Shown here: positions 17,521 to 29,821 of the stretch, piece by piece
How the letters are laid out: each line of letters opens with the position of its first letter
Position numbering within the stretch: position 1 is the first letter of the stretch
NCBI RefSeq assembly: GCF_038004425.1
Contig: NZ_JBBORC010000001.1
Span: 3,752,501-3,816,500, forward strand
Length of the DNA stretch: 64,000 bases
Direction of reading: 5' to 3'
Source: Solibacillus sp. FSL W7-1464
GTDB taxonomy: Bacteria > Bacillota > Bacilli > Bacillales_A > Planococcaceae
Position numbers and translations under genes: made by a program
The notes under the pieces: generated by a model
The model's database searches: none
The model's input: the letters and a program-made list of their open reading frames with translations, nothing else
Told to the model about the DNA's origin: nothing

Positions 17521-18816
17521 TTATTTCATAAAGCCTTTATAATGACGCTTCACTAATTGAGACTCTAACTGTTTCATCGTTTCAAGTGCAACACCGACTA
17601 CGATAATCATACTTGTTCCCCCGATTTGAGCCGAAGCTGGCAGGTTCATGAAGTTAATGAATAAAATCGGCATTACTGAAATAACTACTAAGAATAAAGC
17701 GCCAACTAATGTTAAACGATAAAGTACTTTTGTTAAGTAAGCTTGAGTGTCATTACCTGGGCGGATACCCGGGATATAAGCACCCTGCTTTTTCAAGTTG
17801 TCTGCCACATTTTCCGGATTCACCTGAATGAATGCATAGAAGTATGTGAAGGCGATAATTAAAGCAACATAGATTAACATACCAACAGGTTTAGTATAGT
17901 CAAACGTGTTTGTAATAAACGCTGTTACATTATTATCTCCAAAGAATGTTGCTAAAGTTTGAGGTGTAACAATAAACGCAACCGCAAAGATTACCGGAAT
18001 AACCCCTGCAGCATTTACTTTTAACGGTAAATGCGTTTGCTGTGCACCGACTTTAGGTGAATTCCCAGCAACTCGTTTTGCATATTGGATTGGAATTTTA
18101 CGCAACGCTTGTTGAATATAAATAACTCCAACGACAACAGCAAGCAGCACTAGAACTAACAGAACTAAAATGGCAATATTGATAAACAATTGATCGCCGG
18201 CTCCATCAATTTGTTGTGCGTAGATTTGGTTTACTGCATTAGGAATCGCAGCAACGATACCAGCGAAGATAATAATAGAGATACCATTACCAACACCATA
18301 AGCAGTAACTTGTTCAGATAACCACAATAGGAATGCCGTACCTGCAGTTAATACGATTGAAATCGTTAAGTATGATTGAATACTAGTATCTGTAATCAAC
18401 GATCCGCCATAAAATTGGTTAAATCCAAAGCTCATTGCGAAAGATTGAATAAATGCTAATACAATCGTGAAATAACGAGTGAATTGAGCCAACTTGCGTC
18501 GACCTACATCACCTTGTTTCGCCCATTCTGCAAACTTAGGAACAACATCCATTTGAAGCAACTGGACAATAATTGAGGCTGTGATGTAAGGCATAATCCC
18601 CATCGCAAAGATCGAGAAGTTTGCCAATGCACCACCGCCAAACGTATTAAGGAAACCTACTAAGCTAAACTCATCAGTTGCCTTTAATACATCTGCGTTA
18701 ACATTTGGTACCGGAATGAATGTTCCGATACGAAAAATGATTAACATTAAAAGTGTGAAGATGATTTTATTTCGTATATCTCGAACGCGCATAAAGTTAG
18801 AGATTGTCTGAAACAT
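17521..18816 (-). CDS. secY: Protein translocase subunit SecY
   Basis: The 431-residue protein has ten transmembrane segments and conserved SecY segments (FGGGALANFSIFAMGIMPYITASI, KRVAGNSPKVGAQ written here in part, GIRPGNDTQAYL). It forms the translocon pore with SecE and SecG in the plasma membrane. Its start overlaps the rplO stop by one base, so expression is coupled to the spc operon. Confidence 0.98.
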   Translation of the reverse strand: MFQTISNFMRVRDIRNKIIFTLLMLIIFRIGTFIPVPNVNADVLKATDEFSLVGFLNTFGGGALANFSIFAMGIMPYITASIIVQLLQMDVVPKFAEWAKQGDVGRRKLAQFTRYFTIVLAFIQSFAMSFGFNQFYGGSLITDTSIQSYLTISIVLTAGTAFLLWLSEQVTAYGVGNGISIIIFAGIVAAIPNAVNQIYAQQIDGAGDQLFINIAILVLLVLVLLAVVVGVIYIQQALRKIPIQYAKRVAGNSPKVGAQQTHLPLKVNAAGVIPVIFAVAFIVTPQTLATFFGDNNVTAFITNTFDYTKPVGMLIYVALIIAFTYFYAFIQVNPENVADNLKKQGAYIPGIRPGNDTQAYLTKVLYRLTLVGALFLVVISVMPILFINFMNLPASAQIGGTSMIIVVGVALETMKQLESQLVKRHYKGFMK

Positions 18817-19256
18817 TAGATCACCTCAGTTGTTCCGCCAGCGTTCTCAATTGCTTCTTTTGCAGAAGCTGAGAATTTGTGAGCCTTAACATTAAGTTTA
18901 ACGCTTAATGTACCATGACCTAGAATTTTGATTCCAGCTTTTTCGTTGCTCACGATACCAGTTTCTAATAATAATGCAGGTGTTACTTCTGCACCATCTT
19001 CAAAACGGTTTAACGCGTCAAGGTTAACGATAGCGTATTCTTTACGGTTAATGTTCGTAAAGCCACGTTTAGGTAAACGACGGAAAAGTGGGTTTTGACC
19101 CCCCTCAAATCCTGGGCGAACGCCGCCGCCAGAACGAGCGTTTTGACCTTTATGACCTCTACCAGAAGTTTTACCGTTACCAGAACCGATACCACGACCA
19201 ACGCGGTTACGTACTTTACGTGAACCTTCTGCTGGTTTTAACTCATGAAGTTTCAT
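18816..19256 (-). CDS. rplO: 50S ribosomal protein L15 (uL15)
   Basis: The 146-residue product begins [14 protein letters not shown] and contains the Gly/Arg-rich extension [19 protein letters not shown] that threads into 23S rRNA. It precedes secY. Confidence 0.98.
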   Translation of the reverse strand: MKLHELKPAEGSRKVRNRVGRGIGSGNGKTSGRGHKGQNARSGGGVRPGFEGGQNPLFRRLPKRGFTNINRKEYAIVNLDALNRFEDGAEVTPALLLETGIVSNEKAGIKILGHGTLSVKLNVKAHKFSASAKEAIENAGGTTEVI

Positions 19257-19289
19257 TTGGGTGGCACCTCCTTGTTCATATAATTGAAA

Positions 19290-19469
19290 TTAAATTTCTT
19301 TAACAGTAACTAAGTGAGCTACTTTTGTAATCATCCCGCGGATTGCAGCGTTATCAGCTTGTTCCACAGTTTGGTTTAATTTACGTAATCCTAATGCCTC
19401 AACAACTTTACGTTGGTTTGGCTTAGTACCGATGACAGATTTATTAAGGGTAATTTGTAATTTAGCCAT
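19290..19469 (-). CDS. rpmD: 50S ribosomal protein L30 (uL30)
   Basis: This short gene of 59 codons begins [20 protein letters not shown] and ends [11 protein letters not shown], which is the complete L30 sequence. The ATG at 19467-19469 has a GGGGGGAAT ribosome-binding site. It lies between rpsE and rplO. Confidence 0.97.
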   Translation of the reverse strand: MAKLQITLNKSVIGTKPNQRKVVEALGLRKLNQTVEQADNAAIRGMITKVAHLVTVKEI

Positions 19470-19483
19470 TATAATTCCCCCCC

Positions 19484-19984
19484 TTATCCTAATAACTCTT
19501 CCACTGATTTACCGCGTAGTTTTGCAACTTCTTCTGCGCGTTTTAATTCAGTTAAACCTGCTACAGTTGCACGCACCATGTTGATTGGTGTGTTTGAACC
19601 AAGAGATTTTGAAAGAATATCAGTAATACCAGCTAATTCCAGTACGGCACGTACCGGACCACCAGCGATAACTCCTGTACCAGGAGCTGCAGGTTTGATT
19701 AAGATTGAACCTGCACCGAAGCGACCTTGCACTAAGTGTGGAGTAGTTCCACCCACGCGTGGTACTTCGATTAAGTTTTTCTTCGCGTCTTCAACAGCCT
19801 TACGGATTGCATCTGGAACCTCTTGGGCTTTACCAGTACCAAATCCTACATGACCATTTTTATCTCCTACTACTACTAGAGCAGAGAAGCGGAAGCGACG
19901 ACCACCTTTAACAACTTTAGCAACACGGTTAATTGTAACTACGCGTTCTTCAAGTTCTAATTTGTTTGCGTCAATGCGACTCAT
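19484..19984 (-). CDS. rpsE: 30S ribosomal protein S5 (uS5)
   Basis: The 166-residue product contains [21 protein letters not shown] and [20 protein letters not shown], the S5 double-stranded RNA-binding fold. It takes part in mRNA helicase activity and decoding fidelity. The spectinomycin-loop region KVVKGGRRF looks wild type. Confidence 0.98.
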   Translation of the reverse strand: MSRIDANKLELEERVVTINRVAKVVKGGRRFRFSALVVVGDKNGHVGFGTGKAQEVPDAIRKAVEDAKKNLIEVPRVGGTTPHLVQGRFGAGSILIKPAAPGTGVIAGGPVRAVLELAGITDILSKSLGSNTPINMVRATVAGLTELKRAEEVAKLRGKSVEELLG

Positions 19985-20005
19985 GAAGTATGTCCCTCCT
20001 TCTTA

Positions 20006-20365
20006 TTAAAATTCTAAGCCGTTTTCACGTGCAGCTTCAGCTAAAGCTTTTACACGTCCGTGATATAAGTAACCGCTACGGTCAAATACTACTGTAGTAA
20101 TATTTTTTTCAGCAGCGCGTTTAGCGATTGTTTCACCGATTTTAGCAGCAGATTCTACGTTTGCGCCCATACCTTCGAAAGCTTTTTCTTGAGTATTAGC
20201 AGAAACTAAAGTTACGCCAGCTACGTCATCGATTAGTTGTGCATAAATGTTCTTGTTAGAACGGAATACGTTTAAACGTGGACGTTGTGCAGTACCCGAA
20301 ATTTTAGAACGAACACGCCCATGACGTTTTTTACGAACTTGATTTTTATCTTGTTTCGTAATCAC
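20006..20365 (-). CDS. rplR: 50S ribosomal protein L18 (uL18)
   Basis: I chose the GTG at 20363-20365 ([15 protein letters not shown]), preceded by GAAAGGAGTGA. The frame continues upstream to 20383 but that start lies inside the ribosome-binding site. The 119-residue protein ends [10 protein letters not shown], as L18 does. It binds 5S rRNA. Confidence 0.97.
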   Translation of the reverse strand: MITKQDKNQVRKKRHGRVRSKISGTAQRPRLNVFRSNKNIYAQLIDDVAGVTLVSANTQEKAFEGMGANVESAAKIGETIAKRAAEKNITTVVFDRSGYLYHGRVKALAEAARENGLEF

Positions 20366-20406
20366 AGTGGTCACTCCTTTCAAAAATTAATGCGGTTTAT
20401 GCCGCA

Positions 20407-20946
20407 TTATTTACCTGTTTTACCTTCTTTACGGCGAACGAATTCACCTTCGTAACGGATCCCTTTACCTTTGTAAGGCTCTGGTGGACGCACGTCACGG
20501 ATGTTAGATGCTAATGCACCAACACGCTCTTTAGAAATACCTTTAACGATGATCTTCGTGTTTGAAGGAACTTCGACCTCTACTCCTTGCTCAGGTGTAA
20601 ACTCAACTGGGTGAGAGTAACCAACGTTTAGTACAAGTTTAGTACCTTGTAACTGTGCACGGTAACCTACACCGACAAGTTCTAGAGCACGAGTGAAACC
20701 TTCAGAAACACCTGTTACCATGTTAGCTAGTAACGCACGAGTTGTACCGTGGTTTGTACGGTGTTCTTTAGAATCAGAAGGACGAACAACTGAAAGTGTG
20801 TTGCCTTCTTGCTCGATTTTCATATCTTGGTTAAATTGACGAGTTAATTCGCCTTTAGGACCTTTAACAGTAACAACGTTGCCAGCAGCGACTTCGATTG
20901 TTACGTTAGCAGGTACCTCGATAACTTTTTTACCTACGCGAGACAT
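20407..20946 (-). CDS. rplF: 50S ribosomal protein L6 (uL6)
   Basis: The 179-residue product has two L6 repeats, with [22 protein letters not shown] spanning the linker (partly quoted: VGYRAQLQG) and the C-terminal [11 protein letters not shown] motif. It binds near the factor-binding site. It is placed between rpsH and rplR. Confidence 0.98.
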   Translation of the reverse strand: MSRVGKKVIEVPANVTIEVAAGNVVTVKGPKGELTRQFNQDMKIEQEGNTLSVVRPSDSKEHRTNHGTTRALLANMVTGVSEGFTRALELVGVGYRAQLQGTKLVLNVGYSHPVEFTPEQGVEVEVPSNTKIIVKGISKERVGALASNIRDVRPPEPYKGKGIRYEGEFVRRKEGKTGK

Positions 20947-20977
20947 TTATATTGCACCTCCGTTCTTTTCTTACTAA

Positions 20978-21376
20978 TTACCAAATGTATGCTAAGATTT
21001 CTCCGCCAACTTGTTTAGCGCGAGCTTCTTTATCAGTTAATAAACCGTTTGAAGTAGATACTAAAGCGATACCAAGACCGTTTAAAACTTTAGGTACTTC
21101 GTTTGTTTTAGCATATACACGTAAACCTGGTTTAGAAATACGTTTTAGACCTGTGATAACACGCTCGTTCTCTTTACCGTATTTTAAGAAAATACGGATG
21201 ATACCTTGCTTGTTGTCTTCTACATATTCTACATCACGTACGAAACCTTCACGCTTTAAAATTTCAGCGATCTCTTTCTTTACGTTAGAAGCAGGAACTT
21301 CTAACTTCTCGTGACGTACCATGTTCGCATTACGAATGCGTGTAAGCATATCTGCAATCGGATCAGTCATTGTCAT
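20978..21376 (-). CDS. rpsH: 30S ribosomal protein S8 (uS8)
   Basis: The 132-residue product begins [18 protein letters not shown] and ends [13 protein letters not shown]...GGEILAYIW, the S8 C-terminal motif. S8 is a primary 16S binder and, in other bacteria, the translational repressor of the spc operon. Confidence 0.98.
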   Translation of the reverse strand: MTMTDPIADMLTRIRNANMVRHEKLEVPASNVKKEIAEILKREGFVRDVEYVEDNKQGIIRIFLKYGKENERVITGLKRISKPGLRVYAKTNEVPKVLNGLGIALVSTSNGLLTDKEARAKQVGGEILAYIW

Positions 21377-21406
21377 GAAAATTTACCTCCTTCCCAAATT
21401 AGGGGA

Positions 21407-21610
<204 letters not shown>

Positions 21611-21613
21611 TTA

Positions 21614-22153
21614 TTACTTTTGGAACGGCATTCCGAACTGTGTTAATAACTCGCGAGCTTCTTCGTCAGAATTCGCAGTAGTTACGATCACGATGTCCAT
21701 ACCGCGTACTTTTGAAACTTTATCGTAATCGATTTCTGGGAAAATTAATTGCTCTTTAACACCTAATGTATAGTTACCGCGACCGTCGAATGCTTTTTTA
21801 GAAACACCACGGAAGTCACGTACACGTGGAAGTGCGATAGAGATTAATTTATCCAGGAATTCATACATACGCTCACCGCGTAATGTAACTTTAGCACCGA
21901 TCGCTTGACCTTCACGTAAACGGAAACCTGCGATAGATTTTTTCGCTTTAGTTACTACTGGTTTTTGACCAGTAATTGTTGTTAATTCTTCAACAGCTAC
22001 ATCAAGAGCTTTTGAGTTTTGAACAGCGTCACCAACACCCATGTTGATAACGATTTTCTCCACTTTAGGAACTTGCATTACTGATTTATATTCGAACTTG
22101 CTCATAAGAGCAGGTGAAACTTCACTTAAATATTTTTCTTTTAGGCGGCTCAT
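21614..22153 (-). CDS. rplE: 50S ribosomal protein L5 (uL5)
   Basis: The 179-residue product contains [18 protein letters not shown] and [19 protein letters not shown]5 binds 5S rRNA and forms an intersubunit bridge with S13. Spacing to rplX and rpsN is short, as expected in the spc operon. Confidence 0.98.
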   Translation of the reverse strand: MSRLKEKYLSEVSPALMSKFEYKSVMQVPKVEKIVINMGVGDAVQNSKALDVAVEELTTITGQKPVVTKAKKSIAGFRLREGQAIGAKVTLRGERMYEFLDKLISIALPRVRDFRGVSKKAFDGRGNYTLGVKEQLIFPEIDYDKVSKVRGMDIVIVTTANSDEEARELLTQFGMPFQK

Positions 22154-22181
22154 GTGTGTACCTCCCTTCTCAATTTACTTA

Positions 22182-22490
22182 TTAGTCGATTACTACACCT
22201 GATTTTTTTGCAACACGAACTTTTTTGCCATCTTTGATCTCAATACCTACACGAGTCGGCTCGCCAGATTTAGGATCGATTAGCATTACGTTCGAAACGT
22301 GGATTGCAGCTTCTTGAGATACAATTCCACCTTGTGGGTTAAGTTGGTTAGGTTTAACGTGTTTCTTAACGATGTTTACACCTTCAACAAGAACTCGGTC
22401 TTGTTTAGGGAAAGCAGCTAGGATTACGCCTTCTTTACCTTTGTCTTTACCAGTAATTACTTTTACTTTGTCGCCCTTTTTAACATGCAT
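22182..22490 (-). CDS. rplX: 50S ribosomal protein L24 (uL24)
   Basis: I chose the ATG at 22490 ([20 protein letters not shown]), placed 9 nt after a perfect AAGGAGGTG. The frame is open to 22523 but those codons overlap the ribosome-binding site. The 102-residue protein has a KOW motif and initiates 50S assembly. Confidence 0.97.
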   Translation of the reverse strand: MHVKKGDKVKVITGKDKGKEGVILAAFPKQDRVLVEGVNIVKKHVKPNQLNPQGGIVSQEAAIHVSNVMLIDPKSGEPTRVGIEIKDGKKVRVAKKSGVVID

Positions 22491-22527
22491 TATGTGTCGC
22501 ACCTCCTTGATTGGTACTGTCATGAAA

Positions 22528-22896
22528 TTAAAGAACTTCTGGAGCTAAAGAAACGATTTTCATGAAGTTGCCATCACGTAACTCACGTGCAACTGGTCCG
22601 AAAATACGAGTTCCGCGTGGTGATTTATCATCTTTGATAATTACGCAAGCATTCTCATCAAACTTAATGTAAGTACCGTCTTTACGACGAGCACCTGATT
22701 TTGTGCGAACGATAACAGCCTTAACAACGTCACCTTTCTTGACAACGCCACCTGGTGTTGCTTTCTTAACTGTACAAACAACGATATCACCGATGTTAGC
22801 AGTTTTACGTCCAGAACCACCAAGTACTTTAATCGTTAAAACTTCACGTGCACCTGAGTTGTCAGCAACTTTCATACGACTTTCTTGTTGAATCAC
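22528..22896 (-). CDS. rplN: 50S ribosomal protein L14 (uL14)
   Basis: The 122-residue product begins [19 protein letters not shown] and carries the L14 segment [20 protein letters not shown]. It lies at the subunit interface. Confidence 0.98.
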   Translation of the reverse strand: MIQQESRMKVADNSGAREVLTIKVLGGSGRKTANIGDIVVCTVKKATPGGVVKKGDVVKAVIVRTKSGARRKDGTYIKFDENACVIIKDDKSPRGTRIFGPVARELRDGNFMKIVSLAPEVL

Positions 22897-22942
22897 TTAG
22901 GTTACCTCCCTTCGGAAATATATTTTATTCCGAAATGTGTTA

Positions 22943-23206
22943 TTAAATAATAACCGCTTTTTCTACAACTTCAACTAAACGGAAGCGTTTAGTAGCTGAT
23001 AGCGGGCGAGTTTCCATGATACGTACGATATCACCGATATTCGCAGTGTTTTGCTCATCATGAGCTTTAAACTTTTTCGAGTATTTTACACGCTTGCCGT
23101 AAAGCTTGTGCTTTTTGTGAGTTTCAACTAAAACAGTAATTGTTTTATCCATTTTGTCAGAAACAACACGGCCAGTGTAAACTTTGCGTTGGTTACGCTC
23201 AGTCAT
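22943..23206 (-). CDS. rpsQ: 30S ribosomal protein S17 (uS17)
   Basis: The 87-residue product has an OB fold with [17 protein letters not shown] and [20 protein letters not shown]. It is a primary 16S rRNA binder. It sits between rpmC and rplN. Confidence 0.98.
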   Translation of the reverse strand: MTERNQRKVYTGRVVSDKMDKTITVLVETHKKHKLYGKRVKYSKKFKAHDEQNTANIGDIVRIMETRPLSATKRFRLVEVVEKAVII

Positions 23207-23224
23207 ACTTAAAACCCTCCTTTA

Positions 23225-23849
<625 letters not shown>

Positions 23850-23850
23850 A

Positions 23851-24507
23851 TTATTTGCCTCCTTCCACAGAGTTCTTTTTAGTAGGAAGGACTTCACCAC
23901 GGTAGATCCAAACTTTAACGCCTAGTTTACCGTAAGTAGTATCAGCTTCAGCATGTGCATAATCAATGTCAGCACGTAATGTATGAAGCGGAACAGTTCC
24001 TTCACTATAGTGTTCAGCACGCGCGATATCAGCGCCACCTAAACGTCCAGATACTTGTGTTTTAATACCTTTTGCACCAGCGCGCATTGTGCGTTGGATT
24101 GATTGTTTTTGAGCACGACGGAATGATACGCGGTTCTCAAGTTGACGAGCGATGTTTTCAGCTACTAATTTAGCGTCAAGATCTGCACGTTTAATTTCAA
24201 TAATGTTGATGTGCACACGTTTACCAGTTACTTCAGTTAAGTGTTTACGTAAGTTTTCAACTTCCGTACCACCTTTACCGATAACCATACCTGGTTTCGC
24301 AGTGTGAATAGTAATGTTTACGCGATTTGCAGCGCGTTCGATTTCTACTTTAGATACAGATGCATCTTTAAGCTTAGTTTCGATATATTTACGTACTTTG
24401 ATGTCTTCGTGTAGCAAGTTTGCGTAGTCTTTCTCAGCGAACCACTTTGACTCCCAGTCACGAATAATACCAACACGTAGTCCTATTGGATGTACTTTTT
24501 GACCCAC
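23851..24507 (-). CDS. rpsC: 30S ribosomal protein S3 (uS3)
   Basis: The 218-residue product has a KH domain with [15 protein letters not shown] and the C-terminal [13 protein letters not shown] motif. It lines the mRNA entry channel. It follows rplV by 3 bp. Confidence 0.98.
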   Translation of the reverse strand: MGQKVHPIGLRVGIIRDWESKWFAEKDYANLLHEDIKVRKYIETKLKDASVSKVEIERAANRVNITIHTAKPGMVIGKGGTEVENLRKHLTEVTGKRVHINIIEIKRADLDAKLVAENIARQLENRVSFRRAQKQSIQRTMRAGAKGIKTQVSGRLGGADIARAEHYSEGTVPLHTLRADIDYAHAEADTTYGKLGVKVWIYRGEVLPTKKNSVEGGK

Positions 24508-24510
24508 GGA

Positions 24511-24855
24511 TTAAACCTCCTTCTTCTCAGATACCACGATTGTAATGTGGCTTGTACGTTTGTTGATTGCCGACGCACGACCTTGTGCACGTGGACGGAA
24601 ACGTTTTAATGTTGGACCTTCATCAACAAAGATTTCAGATACAACTAAGTTATTAATATCTAACTCATAGTTGTGTTCAGCGTTAGCAACTGCAGATTTT
24701 AATACTTTCTCAACGACTGGAGACGCCGCTTTTGGAGTATGACGTAAAATTGCAACTGCTTCACCAATTTGCTTGCCTCGAATTAAGTCTACTACTAGAC
24801 GAACTTTACGAGGAGCGATACGAACTGTACGAGCGATAGCTTTAGCTTGTGTCAT
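24511..24855 (-). CDS. rplV: 50S ribosomal protein L22 (uL22)
   Basis: The 114-residue product includes [17 protein letters not shown] and the tunnel-loop region [21 protein letters not shown] with no visible deletion (first part [12 protein letters not shown]). L22 lines the exit tunnel near the macrolide site. Confidence 0.98.
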   Translation of the reverse strand: MTQAKAIARTVRIAPRKVRLVVDLIRGKQIGEAVAILRHTPKAASPVVEKVLKSAVANAEHNYELDINNLVVSEIFVDEGPTLKRFRPRAQGRASAINKRTSHITIVVSEKKEV

Positions 24856-24877
24856 TAGGATTTACCTCCTCTCAAAA

Positions 24878-25156
24878 TTAGCGTCTTGTTTTCTTGTCAT
24901 CTGCACCGTGACCTTTATAAGTACGAGTTGGTGCGAACTCACCAAGTTTATGACCTACCATATCTTCAGTAACGTATACAGGAACGTGTTTACGTCCGTC
25001 ATATACAGCGATTGTTAAACCGATGAAGTTTGGGAAGATAGTAGAACGGCGAGACCAAGTTTTAATAACCTGTTTTTTCTCAGAAGCCTCTTGTGCTTCC
25101 ACCTTTTTCATTAGGTGGTCATCAACAAAAGGTCCTTTCTTTAAGCTGCGACCCAT
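24878..25156 (-). CDS. rpsS: 30S ribosomal protein S19 (uS19)
   Basis: The 92-residue product begins [19 protein letters not shown] and contains [20 protein letters not shown]. It is located in the 30S head near S13. Confidence 0.98.
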   Translation of the reverse strand: MGRSLKKGPFVDDHLMKKVEAQEASEKKQVIKTWSRRSTIFPNFIGLTIAVYDGRKHVPVYVTEDMVGHKLGEFAPTRTYKGHGADDKKTRR

Positions 25157-25216
25157 TTAGGAACCTCCCTCCGTGATACGACCACGGCTCTCGAAACGAA
25201 CCGTAGTTTTACCACA

Positions 25217-26047
25217 TTATTTTTTACGTCCACGAATAATAAATTTAGATGATTTATTTTTCTTGTTACGAGTTTTGTAACCAAGAGTTGGTTTGCCCCA
25301 TGGTGTCATTGGAGATTTACGTCCAATTGGAGAACGTCCTTCACCACCACCGTGTGGGTGATCGTTAGGGTTCATTACAGAACCACGTACAGTTGGGCGT
25401 TTACCTAACCAACGAGAACGACCTGCTTTACCGATGTTGATAAGTTCATGTTCTTGGTTACCAACTTGACCGATTGTAGCACGGCAAGTAGCAAGAATTA
25501 AACGAACTTCACCAGATTGTAAGCGAACGATTACATACTTACCTTCACGACCTAATACTTGCGCAGAAGTACCAGCTGAACGTACTAATTGTCCACCTTT
25601 ACCAGGTTTCATTTCGATGTTATGGATTGTAGTACCCATTGGAATGTTTGCTAATGGTAAAGCGTTACCTACTTTGATGTCCGCTTCTGGACCTGAATAA
25701 ATAGTTTGACCTACTTCAAGACCTTTCGCAGCTAAGATGTAACGTTTTTCACCGTCAGCATAGTTAATTAAAGCGATGTTCGCAGAACGGTTTGGATCGT
25801 ATTCGATCGTAGCAACTCGTCCTGGAATGCCGTCTTTAAGACGTTTAAAATCGATAACACGGTATTGTTTCTTGTGACCGCCACCGTGATGACGAACAGT
25901 AATTTTACCCTGGTTGTTACGACCAGCTTTGCGTTTAATTGGTAATAATAAAGATTTTTCTGGTTTATTAGTAGTAATTTCCGCAAAGTCAGATGACGTC
26001 ATGTTACGACGACCATTTGTGGTTGGCTTATACTTTTTAATCGCCAT
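25217..26047 (-). CDS. rplB: 50S ribosomal protein L2 (uL2)
   Basis: The 276-residue product contains the L2 motifs [15 protein letters not shown] and [20 protein letters not shown] (in two parts), the latter near the peptidyl transferase centre with the conserved His. It is in standard order between rplW and rpsS. Confidence 0.98.
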   Translation of the reverse strand: MAIKKYKPTTNGRRNMTSSDFAEITTNKPEKSLLLPIKRKAGRNNQGKITVRHHGGGHKKQYRVIDFKRLKDGIPGRVATIEYDPNRSANIALINYADGEKRYILAAKGLEVGQTIYSGPEADIKVGNALPLANIPMGTTIHNIEMKPGKGGQLVRSAGTSAQVLGREGKYVIVRLQSGEVRLILATCRATIGQVGNQEHELINIGKAGRSRWLGKRPTVRGSVMNPNDHPHGGGEGRSPIGRKSPMTPWGKPTLGYKTRNKKNKSSKFIIRGRKK

Positions 26048-26090
26048 TTGTTTTCCCTCCTTCTTTAATGCTACTTATATGAATTTAAGA

Positions 26091-26375
26091 TTAGATTTCG
26101 AATAATTCGATTTCTTTTGAATCAGTAGTTAATTTAACAATTGCTTTACGGCGTTTGTTAGTGTATCCACCGAATTTACCAACGCGTTTGAACTTACCTT
26201 TGTAGTTCATTACGTTTACTTTCTCAACTTTAACACCGAAGATTTCTTCAACAGCATCTTTAACTTGAGTTTTGTTAGCGCGAGTGTCTACTTCGAAAGT
26301 ATACTTTTTCTCTGCCATAATTTCTGAAGAACGCTCAGTAATGACCGGACGTTTTAAGATATCACGTGCTTCCAT
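26091..26375 (-). CDS. rplW: 50S ribosomal protein L23 (uL23)
   Basis: The 94-residue product begins [16 protein letters not shown] and contains [20 protein letters not shown]23 is the docking site for trigger factor and SRP at the tunnel exit. Its ATG overlaps the rplD stop by one base. Confidence 0.98.
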   Translation of the reverse strand: MEARDILKRPVITERSSEIMAEKKYTFEVDTRANKTQVKDAVEEIFGVKVEKVNVMNYKGKFKRVGKFGGYTNKRRKAIVKLTTDSKEIELFEI

Positions 26376-26998
26376 TATCCAAGCACCTCCTCAACTTTTT
26401 TTACAGCATCTTGAGTGAATACAACTTTATCGTGACCTAATAGATCTAATACGTTGATTCCTTCAGCTGTTAACACTGTAACACCAGGGATGTTACGAGC
26501 AGATAAAATAGCGTTTTCGTTAACTTCAGCAGTTACGAATAATGCTTTTTTGCTGATTTCTAAAGCAGCTAATACTGATTTGAAATCTTTTGTTTTTGGT
26601 GCATCAAATGATAATGCATCAAGTACTACTAAGTTTTGTTCTAATACTTTCGAAGATAAAGCAGACTTGATTGCTAAGCGACGAACTTTCTTAGGTAGTT
26701 TGTAAGCGTAGCTACGTGGAGTAGGACCGAATACAACACCACCACCACGCCATTGTGGAGAGCGGATCGAACCTTGACGAGCACGACCAGTTCCTTTTTG
26801 ACGCCATGGTTTACGACCACCACCAGCAACTGCAGAACGGTTTTTAACTTTGTGATTACCTTGACGTAAAGAAGCACGTTGTGCAACTACAGCGTCGAAT
26901 AATACAGCTTCGTTTGGCTCGATTCCGAAAATCGCATCGTTTAATTCGATTTCACCAACTGAAGCACCTGTTTGACTAAGTACTGAAACCTTTGTCAT
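26375..26998 (-). CDS. rplD: 50S ribosomal protein L4 (uL4)
   Basis: The 207-residue product contains the tunnel-lining loop [19 protein letters not shown] (wild-type appearance) and ends [16 protein letters not shown]4 regulates S10-operon expression in several bacteria. Confidence 0.98.
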   Translation of the reverse strand: MTKVSVLSQTGASVGEIELNDAIFGIEPNEAVLFDAVVAQRASLRQGNHKVKNRSAVAGGGRKPWRQKGTGRARQGSIRSPQWRGGGVVFGPTPRSYAYKLPKKVRRLAIKSALSSKVLEQNLVVLDALSFDAPKTKDFKSVLAALEISKKALFVTAEVNENAILSARNIPGVTVLTAEGINVLDLLGHDKVVFTQDAVKKVEEVLG

Positions 26999-27025
26999 TC
27001 CTGTTTCCTCCTTTCTTTAAGAGAA

Positions 27026-27655
27026 TTATTTTGATTTAATAGCAGTTTTAACTGTTACTAATGCTTTTTTAGAACCAGGAACATTACCTTTAACAAGTAG
27101 TAAGTTGCGCTCTACATCAACCTTAACGATTTCAAGGTTTTGAATAGTAACAACTGTGCCACCCATTTGACCAGGTAATTTCTTTTGCTTGAATACGCGG
27201 TTCGGGGCAACTGGACCCATTGAACCCGGACGACGGTGGTAACGAGAACCGTGGGACATAGGGCCGCGAGATTGACCATGACGTTTAATAACACCTTGGA
27301 AACCTTTACCTTTTGTTACACCTGTTACATCGATTACTTCGCCTTCAGCGAAAATTTCAACCTTGACTTCTTGACCAACCTCGTAAGTCGCAGCTTCTAA
27401 GTTGCGGAACTCACGGATGAAGCGCTTAGGAGCAGTATTTGCTTTTGCTACGTGACCTTGTTCAGGTTTGTTTGAAAGCTTAACGCGCTTATCTTCAAAA
27501 CCTAATTGGATCGCTTCGTAGCCATCAGTTTCAACAGATTTCTTTTGTAAAACTACGTTTGGAGTAGCTTCGATTACTGTTACTGGGATAAGATCTCCGT
27601 TTTCAGCGAAAACTTGAGTCATACCAATTTTTCTACCTAAGATTCCTTTAGTCAT
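27026..27655 (-). CDS. rplC: 50S ribosomal protein L3 (uL3)
   Basis: The 209-residue product begins [16 protein letters not shown] and contains [23 protein letters not shown], the loop reaching the peptidyl transferase centre (central part [11 protein letters not shown]). It follows rpsJ by about 50 bp. Confidence 0.98.
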   Translation of the reverse strand: MTKGILGRKIGMTQVFAENGDLIPVTVIEATPNVVLQKKSVETDGYEAIQLGFEDKRVKLSNKPEQGHVAKANTAPKRFIREFRNLEAATYEVGQEVKVEIFAEGEVIDVTGVTKGKGFQGVIKRHGQSRGPMSHGSRYHRRPGSMGPVAPNRVFKQKKLPGQMGGTVVTIQNLEIVKVDVERNLLLVKGNVPGSKKALVTVKTAIKSK

Positions 27656-27706
27656 TTGTCACACCTCCTGTAAATTTTAGAAAAAGTTTTATATTTGTTT
27701 TTACCA

Positions 27707-28210
<504 letters not shown>

Positions 28211-28334
28211 TTATAAATAGGTTCGCTCTTTTTGAGCCGTTTTCTAGTATATAAGTTTCTGGCGATGAAAGCAACTGAAAAGGGAGTAATATGTTTTAAA
28301 TATATTATTCTGAAAACTAACAGTTATGAAATTG

Positions 28335-28371
28335 AAAAAGTCGCCGCTTTCTATTTGCTGAAAGCGACGAC
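28335..28371 (-). terminator. Terminator after the antiporter-family gene
   Basis: GTCG-C-CGCTTTC pairs with GAAAGCG-A-CGAC (one mismatch), and the minus strand continues with TTTTTC. It ends transcription from 28377 before the S10 promoter. The stretch 28174-28334 between them holds nothing I can identify. Confidence 0.85.
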
Positions 28372-28376
28372 TATTA

Positions 28377-29696
28377 CTATAGGAAGAAAACGACTGCAAT
28401 CCATCCGAAAATAATCTGTGGAATATTATAGAAGATAAATGTTGGCACACATGTATCCCAAATATGGTTGTGCTGTCCATCGACATTTAGTCCTGCTGTC
28501 GGACCTAATGTAGAATCGGAAGCTGGTGAGCCAGCATCACCTAGTACACCAGCTGTTCCGATTAAACAGATGATTGCTAATTCACTTAACCCCAGTTCCA
28601 TTGCGATTGGTACAAAAATTGCTGCAATGATTGGAATGGTTGCAAATGATGAACCAATTCCCATTGTAACTATTAAGCCGACAATGAGCATGATTAAAAC
28701 TGCAACACTTATATTCCCGTTAAAAATGTCCATTGCACCGGATACTAATGTTTCGACATCACCTGTCGCATTAATAACTGCAGAAAATCCGTTTGCTGAA
28801 ATCATAACAAAACCGACAAATGCCATCATACGCATTCCATCCGATAGAACTGCATCTGCTTCTTTAACTTTTAGTGTACCTGTTATATATAAAATCATAA
28901 TACCGGCAATTGACCCGACAATCATTGAGTCTGTCATCACTTGTACTACTATAGAAGTGATTAATGCCACTGCAGCAAAAACAATGTGCAATGTATTTAC
29001 TTCTTTATTTAAGTCAGCCGTCTTACCCATTTCAACGTTTTCATACAGTCTTGGTTTACGGTAGGCTATAAAGGCTCCTACAAGCCCTACAGCCATCCCT
29101 AAGGCTACAATAGCCATGGCCTTAGGAACATCACTCAAAGCAATGTCCAATCCTGCTATAGCCATCTGATCGACTATAATCCCTTGATAGATTAAACCGA
29201 ACCCTGCAGGTATGAACATATATGGCATAACTAAACCGAATGTTAAAATACACGCGATTAAACGGCGGTCAATTTGCAGCATATTCATAATTTTGATTAT
29301 CGGCGGTACGATTAAAGGAATAAATGCAATATGCACCGGAATCAGGTTTTGCGACATGATCGCCATTGCCAGCAATACTAAGAAGATTAATGCTTTGGCG
29401 GCACCTTTCTTTTGGGATTCACCTTCACGCTGTACAATTTTTAAAATTGCTTTTACTAATACTTCAGGTATACCAGTACGAGAAATTGCGAGTGCAAATC
29501 CACCAAGCAGTGCATAGCTTAGCGCAATTGTTGCACCTCCGCCAAGACCGTCTACAAAGGCCTTGATCGTCTCTGTTATATCTAATCCGCCGACAAGGCC
29601 GCCAATAATTGCCCCTACTGTCAGGGATAAAACGACATTTATACGCAGTAGGCTTAAAATAAGCATAACCCCTACCGCTATTAATACAGCATTCAT
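28377..29696 (-). CDS. Na+/H+ antiporter family protein (NhaC/YuiF-like)
   Basis: The protein of about 439 residues has roughly eleven or twelve hydrophobic segments. Family motifs include GGFALAISRTGIPE, SQNLIPVHIAFIPL and the C-terminal GTAGVLGDAGSPASDSTLG. The overall pattern fits the ion-transporter superfamily of YuiF-type Na+/H+ antiporters and related organic-acid carriers. I chose the ATG at 29696 over GTG at 29705 because GAAGTG precedes it suitably. Probable role: cation/proton exchange at the plasma membrane. The exact substrate (Na+, amino acid or dicarboxylate) is uncertain. Confidence 0.8.
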   Translation of the reverse strand: MNAVLIAVGVMLILSLLRINVVLSLTVGAIIGGLVGGLDITETIKAFVDGLGGGATIALSYALLGGFALAISRTGIPEVLVKAILKIVQREGESQKKGAAKALIFLVLLAMAIMSQNLIPVHIAFIPLIVPPIIKIMNMLQIDRRLIACILTFGLVMPYMFIPAGFGLIYQGIIVDQMAIAGLDIALSDVPKAMAIVALGMAVGLVGAFIAYRKPRLYENVEMGKTADLNKEVNTLHIVFAAVALITSIVVQVMTDSMIVGSIAGIMILYITGTLKVKEADAVLSDGMRMMAFVGFVMISANGFSAVINATGDVETLVSGAMDIFNGNISVAVLIMLIVGLIVTMGIGSSFATIPIIAAIFVPIAMELGLSELAIICLIGTAGVLGDAGSPASDSTLGPTAGLNVDGQHNHIWDTCVPTFIFYNIPQIIFGWIAVVFFL

Positions 29697-29777
29697 GTTG
29701 TACACTTCACTTTCGTCTGCTAAATTACTAATGTGTTAAAGTTACAAGAAAATTGAACATGAGTCAACGGATATAGA

Positions 29778-29815
29778 TAAAATAAAACCGTCAAATAAGA
29801 GAAAATTGACGGTTT
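29778..29815 (-). terminator. Terminator after the Bce-type permease
   Basis: The 10-bp stem AAACCGTCAA/TTGACGGTTT is followed on the minus strand by TATTTTATC. It lies directly after the permease stop codon. Confidence 0.8.
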
Positions 29816-29821
29816 GAAGTA